From Microthrixaceae bacterium (GTDB lineage Bacteria > Actinomycetota > Acidimicrobiia > Acidimicrobiales > Poriferisodalaceae): 64,000 bases of DNA. Where the stretch lies: contig WTFX01000026.1 of NCBI GenBank assembly GCA_011523825.1, positions 268,321 through 332,320 on the forward strand, given 5' to 3'. Numbering within the stretch: the stretch's first letter is position 1; each line of letters starts with the position of its first letter. A model generated the notes under the pieces. It was not told where the DNA came from, searched no databases, and saw only the letters and a program-made list of their open reading frames with translations. This document shows, piece after piece, positions 59,302-64,000 of this stretch. The position numbers and the translations under genes were made by a program.

Positions 59302-60879
59302 ATGCCCCCACACTCGCCGGCGGCCGGCCCGGTCGCCCACCCAACGGTCTTGGTGGTGGACTTCGGCGCGCAGTATGCGCAGCTGATCGCCCGGCGGGTG
59401 CGTGAAGCGCAGGTCTATTCCGAGATCGTTCCCCACACGGCGACTGCCGCGGAGCTGGCCGAGCGCTCGCCCGCGGCGATCATCTTCAGCGGCGGGCCGG
59501 CATCGGTGCACGTTGAGGGCGCCCCGGGCATCGATCCCGGCGTGTATGAGCTGGGCGTGCCCATCCTGGGCATCTGCTACGGATCGCAGCTGCTGGCCCG
59601 AGACTTGGGCGGGCAGGTCGATCGCAGCGGTCGTGGCGAGTACGGCCGCACCACCATGACGCACGCCGGAGCGCCCTCCGAACTGCTCGGCGATCCCGGC
59701 GTCGGCGTCGGCTCGACCGAGCCGGTGTGGATGTCGCACTTCGACGCGGTGGTCGAGCCGCCCGAGGGCTTCACAGTCACGGCGTCCACTGCCGACAGCC
59801 CTGCCGCGGTCATTGAAGACCGGCAGCGCCGCTTCTACGGGGTGCAGCACCACCCCGAAGTCGCGCACACGCCAGGAGGGCAGGCCCAGCTCGAGCGGTT
59901 CCTCCACGGCATCTGCGAGATCAACTCCGAGTGGACGATGGCCAACGTCATCGCCGAGAGCATCGAAGCCATCCGGGCCCAAGTGGGCAGTGCACGGGCC
60001 ATCTGCGGGCTGTCGGGCGGGGTGGACAGCGCCGTGGCCGCGGCGCTGACACAGCGAGCGATCGGCAGCCAGCTCACCTGCGTGTTCGTGGACACGGGAC
60101 TCATGCGTGCCGGCGAGGGCGAGCAGGTCACCGACACCTTCCGGCGCACGCAGGGCATCGAGCTGATCCATGAGCGGGCCGCTGACGAGTTCTTCGAGGC
60201 ATTGGCCGGCGTGACCGACCCCGAGGACAAGCGCAAGATCATCGGCGAGAAGTTCGTGCGCATCTTCGAGCGCGCCGCGGGCGGCATCACCGACGCCCGC
60301 TTCCTGGTGCAGGGGACGCTGTACCCCGATGTGATCGAATCGGGCTCGCCGACCGCAGCGAAGATCAAGAGCCACCACAACGTGGGCGGGCTGCCCGAAG
60401 ACATGACCTTCGAGCTGGTGGAGCCGCTGCGGAACCTGTTCAAGGACGAGGTGCGGACTGTCGGGGCCGAGCTGGGCCTGCCGCCCGAGATCGTGCAGCG
60501 CCAGCCGTTCCCCGGGCCAGGCTTGGGCGTCCGGATCGTGGGCGAGGTGACACCCGAGGCCGTCGAAACGGTGCGAGCGGCCGACGTCATCGTGCGAGAC
60601 GAGATTGCGAAGGCCGGCCTCGACGGCGAGGTCTGGCAGGGATTCGCCGTGCTGGCCGACATCCGCAGCGTCGGTGTGATGGGCGACGAGCGCACCTACG
60701 CCCGCCCGATCATCGTGCGAGCGGTCACCAGCGAAGATGCGATGACGGCCGACTGGGCCCGCCTGCCCCATGATCTGCTCGAGTCGATCTCGTCACGGAT
60801 CGTCAACGAAGTGCCGGGCGTCAACCGGGTCGTCTACGACATCACCTCCAAGCCGCCCGGCACCATCGAGTGGGAATAG
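59302..60879 (+). CDS. guaA: GMP synthase (glutamine-hydrolysing)
   Basis: 525 residues, standard. It converts XMP to GMP. The class I glutaminase triad is in [12 protein letters not shown] and QHHPEVAHT. The ATP pyrophosphatase motif is [18 protein letters not shown], and the dimerisation domain ends [20 protein letters not shown] and [12 protein letters not shown] are typical. The ATG at 59302 is preferred; the codons from 59263 upstream do not fit the family. The real start could be a few codons later, close to [19 protein letters not shown]. Confidence 0.96.
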   Translation: MPPHSPAAGPVAHPTVLVVDFGAQYAQLIARRVREAQVYSEIVPHTATAAELAERSPAAIIFSGGPASVHVEGAPGIDPGVYELGVPILGICYGSQLLARDLGGQVDRSGRGEYGRTTMTHAGAPSELLGDPGVGVGSTEPVWMSHFDAVVEPPEGFTVTASTADSPAAVIEDRQRRFYGVQHHPEVAHTPGGQAQLERFLHGICEINSEWTMANVIAESIEAIRAQVGSARAICGLSGGVDSAVAAALTQRAIGSQLTCVFVDTGLMRAGEGEQVTDTFRRTQGIELIHERAADEFFEALAGVTDPEDKRKIIGEKFVRIFERAAGGITDARFLVQGTLYPDVIESGSPTAAKIKSHHNVGGLPEDMTFELVEPLRNLFKDEVRTVGAELGLPPEIVQRQPFPGPGLGVRIVGEVTPEAVETVRAADVIVRDEIAKAGLDGEVWQGFAVLADIRSVGVMGDERTYARPIIVRAVTSEDAMTADWARLPHDLLESISSRIVNEVPGVNRVVYDITSKPPGTIEWE

Positions 60880-60897
60880 GCGAGTGGGAACAGCCAG

Positions 60898-62529
60898 ATG
60901 ACGCAGTCGGTGGCGAGCTTGGCGGTCGAGACGCTCATCGCGAACGGGTTCGACAACCTGTACTGCCTGCCTGGGGTGCAGAACGACCCGTTCTTCAACT
61001 CGCTGTACGACCGCCGCGACGCCCTGGCGCCGGTCCACACCCGCCACGAGCAGGGCGCCGCCTACATGGCGCTCGGCGCTACGCTGGCGACCGGGCAGCC
61101 ACAGGCGTTCTGCGTAGTGCCAGGGCCCGGCCTGCTGAACACTGCGGCGGCACTCAGCACGGCGTACGCCACGAACGCACCGGTGCTGGCCCTGGTGAGC
61201 GAGATCCCCTCTGCGGGGATCGGCCGGGGGTACGGCGCCCTGCACGAGCTGCCCGATCAGTTGGGCGTGCTGGAACGGCTCACCCGGCACGCCGAGCGCA
61301 TCAGCGACGGCGCCGATGCTCACGCCGTGCTCCAGCGTGCGATGACCGCCCTGCGCTCGGGCCGCCGGGGACCGATCGGGGTGGAGGTCCCGACCGACGT
61401 CTGGAGCTCGGCCGCCGAATCCGTATCTGATGATCTTGTTGCGCCGGTGCGCCCCGGCCCGGAGCCCGACGCCGCAGCCATAGCTGAAGCGGCGCAGCTC
61501 ATGACCGGCGCGAAGCGGCCGATGATCGTGGTGGGCGGCGGTGCCCAGGATTCCCCGGAGCACGTGACACAGCTCGCCGAGCGGCTGTCATCACCGGTGG
61601 TTGCCTTCCGCAGCGGGCGCGGCGTGGTGCCCTCGGATCACCCGCTGAGCATCACCACGCCGACTGCGTACCAGCTCTGGCCACAGGTCGACCTGGTGAT
61701 CGGGCTGGGCACCCGGATGGCCATGCAGCAGTCGGTGTGGGGCGTCGACGACGACCTCAAGATCGTCCACGTCGACATCGACGCCGATGAGATCGGCCGC
61801 TTCGGACCGCCGACGGCGGGCATTCATGCCGATCTTGCCGACGCGTTGCCCTTGCTCGCGGATGCGCTCGGCGCCACACAAGCCGACCGCTCCGAATGGC
61901 GTGGCGAAGTCGAGGTCGCCCGGGCCGATGCCGAGGCAGCGACCGCCGAGGCCCTTGCGCCCCAGTACGGCTGGCTCGGCGCCATCCGGGCTGAACTGCC
62001 GCCCGAGGGCGTCTTCGTCGACGAGATGACCCAGTGCGGTTACGTGTCCTGGCTCGGGTTTGACGTGTACCGGCCCAGGACGTTCCTCACCGCCGGATAT
62101 CAGGGCACGCTCGGCTACGGGTTCGCGACAGCGCTGGGCGCGGCGCATGCCCGGCGTGACGTACCCGTGCTGTCGATTGTCGGCGACGGGGGAGCGCTGT
62201 TCACGATCAATGAGCTGGCGACCGCGGCCCACCACCGGATCCCGCTGACGACGATCGTGTTCAACGACCACGCCTACGGCAACGTGCGCCGGATCCAGCG
62301 CGAGCGGTTCGAGGGCCGGGTCATCGCCAGTGAGCTCACCAGCCCAGACTTCGTGAAGCTGGCCGACTCGTTCGGCGTGCGAGGCGTGCGGGCGAGCACG
62401 CCAGACGAGCTGCGCCCGTGCCTGCGCGAGGCGCTGAGCTCAGATGAGCCGACCGTGATCGAGGTGCCGTTCGGCGAGGTGCCCTTCCCGTGGCCGTACA
62501 TCATGCGGCCACGGATCCGCGGCCTCTAG
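60898..62529 (+). CDS. Thiamine-diphosphate-dependent enzyme (acetolactate synthase / decarboxylase family)
   Basis: 543 residues. The family contains acetolactate synthase, benzoylformate decarboxylase and related 2-oxoacid enzymes. The activating glutamate is E51 in HTRHEQGAAYMALG, and the ThDP-magnesium motif starts VGDGGALFTINELATAA and ends in FNDHAYGN. The middle domain begins near EAAQLMTGAKRPMIVVGGGA. It lies 18 bp after guaA and is probably cotranscribed. No regulatory subunit (ilvN) follows, which argues against a standard biosynthetic acetolactate synthase. The substrate is not assigned. Confidence 0.82.
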   Translation: MTQSVASLAVETLIANGFDNLYCLPGVQNDPFFNSLYDRRDALAPVHTRHEQGAAYMALGATLATGQPQAFCVVPGPGLLNTAAALSTAYATNAPVLALVSEIPSAGIGRGYGALHELPDQLGVLERLTRHAERISDGADAHAVLQRAMTALRSGRRGPIGVEVPTDVWSSAAESVSDDLVAPVRPGPEPDAAAIAEAAQLMTGAKRPMIVVGGGAQDSPEHVTQLAERLSSPVVAFRSGRGVVPSDHPLSITTPTAYQLWPQVDLVIGLGTRMAMQQSVWGVDDDLKIVHVDIDADEIGRFGPPTAGIHADLADALPLLADALGATQADRSEWRGEVEVARADAEAATAEALAPQYGWLGAIRAELPPEGVFVDEMTQCGYVSWLGFDVYRPRTFLTAGYQGTLGYGFATALGAAHARRDVPVLSIVGDGGALFTINELATAAHHRIPLTTIVFNDHAYGNVRRIQRERFEGRVIASELTSPDFVKLADSFGVRGVRASTPDELRPCLREALSSDEPTVIEVPFGEVPFPWPYIMRPRIRGL

Positions 62530-62664
62530 ACCGGCAGCCGGATGCAAGGCCGTATCGGCGACGAATTGCCGGAGGCTTGACGGGCGGCCACAACTACCGT
62601 GGCCCTGCGGCGAATGCATGCCCCGCAGTCAGCGCGCCGCGGGGTTCGTCGTGCTTCAGAAGGG

Positions 62665-63987
62665 ATGGCGTCAGGACCGATGGGCTCGAACGGGACGACT
62701 TCAGCAGGGACCGCGAATGCGGCCGCATCGGTGGAGCTGCCGGCGGGCTTCGGCTGCCATGTCGGCAACATCGGCATCAAGGACGACACCGACGATGTGA
62801 TGGTGCTCGCGGCCGACCACACGGCCGCAGCGGCGGGAGTGTTCACCAAGAGCCTGTTCACCGGTGCGAGCGTGCGTCTCAGCCAGGCCAACGTGGCCGA
62901 CGGTCGGGCGCGTGCCGTGGTGGTCGTGTCGAAGAACTCCAACGTGGCGACCGGGGATCAGGGTGAGCGAGACGCCGCCAACCTGGCACGACGTGTAGCG
63001 GAACTGCTGGTCTGCGAGCCCGACCACGTCTTGGTGGGCTCCACCGGCCTGATCGGCGTGCCCTATCCCGAAGGCAAGGTGGATGCCTATTTCGACGGGC
63101 TGATCGCTCGCCATGACGAGGCAACCCAGGTTGCCCTGCGGGCGGGCGCCGTGCCTGTCGAGGCGGGCTCGGACGATGCGTGCGCCCCGAGCGCTGTGTG
63201 GTCGCGCGATGCAGTGGCCGCGGCGACCGCGATCATGACGACCGACACACATCCCAAGACCGCCGGTGTGACGATCCCCGCCGGCGACGGAACAGCGGCC
63301 GTGGTGGGCATTGCCAAGGGCTCGGGAATGATCGAGCCCGACATGGCCACAATGATCTCGGTGATCACCACCGATGCCGAGATCGCTCCCGATCGGCTCG
63401 ACGCGATGCTGCGCCGCGTGTGCGATGTCACGTTCAACGCGCTCAGCGTGGACAGCGACACCTCCACCAGCGACATGGTGGTGGTGCTGGCGAACGGTGT
63501 GGCCGGGCCGGTCGACGAAGCCGAGCTGGAGGCTGCGCTCGGCGCCGTGAGCCTGGATCTGACACGCCAACTCGCCTTCGACGGCGAGGGCGCCGAGACC
63601 CTGATTGTGGTGACGGTGAACGGCGCCCGTGACGACGCGCAGGCCAAGCGGGTCGCCAAGGCCATCGTGAACTCCCCGCTGGTGAAGACCGCCGTGCATG
63701 GCCGCGATCCCAACTGGGGCCGGGTCGCGATGGCAATCGGCAAGTGCAGCGACGAGACCGACATCGACCCGGATCGCGTCAGCATCCGCTTCGGCGACCA
63801 AGAGGTGTACCCGACGCCCGCAACCCCCGAAGCCCTTGCCGAGCTCGAGGCGTACCTGGCATCTGACGAGGTGCTGATCTCGGTGGACTTGGGCGTTCGT
63901 TCCGACGGCACAGCCGGCTCATTCACCGTGTACGGCTGCGACCTCACCGACCAGTACGTCCGCATCAACGCCGACTACACGACGTAG
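62665..63987 (+). CDS. argJ: Bifunctional glutamate N-acetyltransferase / ornithine acetyltransferase
   Basis: 440 residues from the ATG at 62665. ArgJ recycles the acetyl group in arginine synthesis and self-cleaves. The autoprocessing and nucleophile threonine lies in HPKTAGVTIP... KGSGMIEPDMATMISVITTD region of the fold; FNALSVDSDTSTSDMVVVLA and HGRDPNWGRVAMAIGKCS are conserved, and the end is YVRINADYTT. The start is uncertain: ATG at 62680 is also possible, and the frame opens at 62599. A GGCCAC/GTGGCC hairpin (62586-62604) lies upstream. The gene is complete within the window. Confidence 0.94.
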   Translation: MASGPMGSNGTTSAGTANAAASVELPAGFGCHVGNIGIKDDTDDVMVLAADHTAAAAGVFTKSLFTGASVRLSQANVADGRARAVVVVSKNSNVATGDQGERDAANLARRVAELLVCEPDHVLVGSTGLIGVPYPEGKVDAYFDGLIARHDEATQVALRAGAVPVEAGSDDACAPSAVWSRDAVAAATAIMTTDTHPKTAGVTIPAGDGTAAVVGIAKGSGMIEPDMATMISVITTDAEIAPDRLDAMLRRVCDVTFNALSVDSDTSTSDMVVVLANGVAGPVDEAELEAALGAVSLDLTRQLAFDGEGAETLIVVTVNGARDDAQAKRVAKAIVNSPLVKTAVHGRDPNWGRVAMAIGKCSDETDIDPDRVSIRFGDQEVYPTPATPEALAELEAYLASDEVLISVDLGVRSDGTAGSFTVYGCDLTDQYVRINADYTT

Positions 63988-64000
63988 TCGATTCCCCGCA

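Noticed and set aside
62577..62600. Promoter TTGACG / TACCGT upstream of argJ
   Set aside because: The two hexamers are only 12 bp apart, too close for a standard promoter, and the TACCGT lies in a hairpin. argJ may be read from guaA or from an unseen promoter.

Overview
This GC-rich window reads as chromosomal core from an actinobacterium, most likely of the class Acidimicrobiia. The order rpoB-rpoC-rpsL-rpsG-fusA-tuf-rpsJ, the S10/spc/alpha ribosomal blocks, rplM-rpsI, and the chain glmM-glmS-acpS-nnr-alr-tsaE-tsaB-rimI-tsaD-groES-groEL-guaA are all actinobacterial in style. RpoC carries the long acidic coiled-coil insert typical of the phylum, adenylate kinase is the short-LID form, and GTG starts with 1-4 bp stop/start overlaps are common. 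The class is an inference from gene order and protein character. No rRNA, tRNA, insertion sequence, phage gene or CRISPR array was seen.

Layout. 1-9.7 kb: end of rpoB, rpoC, rpsL, rpsG, fusA, tuf, rpsJ. 9.7-19.2 kb: accessory block lying between rpsJ and rplC, which are normally adjacent. It holds a minus-strand molybdenum hydroxylase operon (FAD, 2Fe-2S and Mo subunits plus a MoaD-like carrier), an MDR reductase, and a tightly packed plus-strand operon (sterol-desaturase-family protein, GH3-type adenylating enzyme, enolase-superfamily enzyme, small membrane protein). 19.5-34.2 kb: rplC to rplQ, including secY and adk, but without map and infA between adk and rpmJ. 34.2-43.7 kb: second accessory block between rplQ and rplM (RraA-like, acyl-ACP desaturase, winged-helix regulator with membrane protein, Fe-type superoxide dismutase, M16 peptidase lipoprotein, truA on the minus strand, D-aminoacylase-like hydrolase). 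43.8-51.2 kb: rplM, rpsI, glmM, a catechol 2,3-dioxygenase-like gene, a very large glmS, acpS. 51.2-64 kb: nnr, alr, tsaE, tsaB, rimI, tsaD, groES-groEL (perfect CIRCE), guaA, a ThDP-dependent enzyme, argJ.

How the genes work together: the core is transcription and translation machinery, protein export, tRNA t6A synthesis (TsaB, TsaD, TsaE), chaperonin, and cell-wall precursor supply (GlmS, GlmM, Alr). The two accessory blocks add redox, lipid and amide chemistry.

Most unusual features: (1) RpoC has lost all four cysteines of its second zinc site. (2) GlmS is about 1219 residues, roughly twice normal, with an insert near the N-terminus and a C-terminal extension. (3) Short tandem duplications of 24-33 nt, most with a small perfect hairpin in the unit, recur in about ten places. 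They sit in coding tails, linkers and gene junctions; units inside genes are multiples of three, while junction units (31, 32, 65 nt) are not all so. The clearest is the tsaE-tsaB junction, copied so that each copy carries a Shine-Dalgarno, a GTG start and a TAG stop. (4) A recurring -10 box (TAGCCT, TACCCT, TACCGT, TAGGCT), in three cases 17 nt from a TTG-type -35 and in several others just before a GTG start, suggests the local promoter code and leaderless starts.
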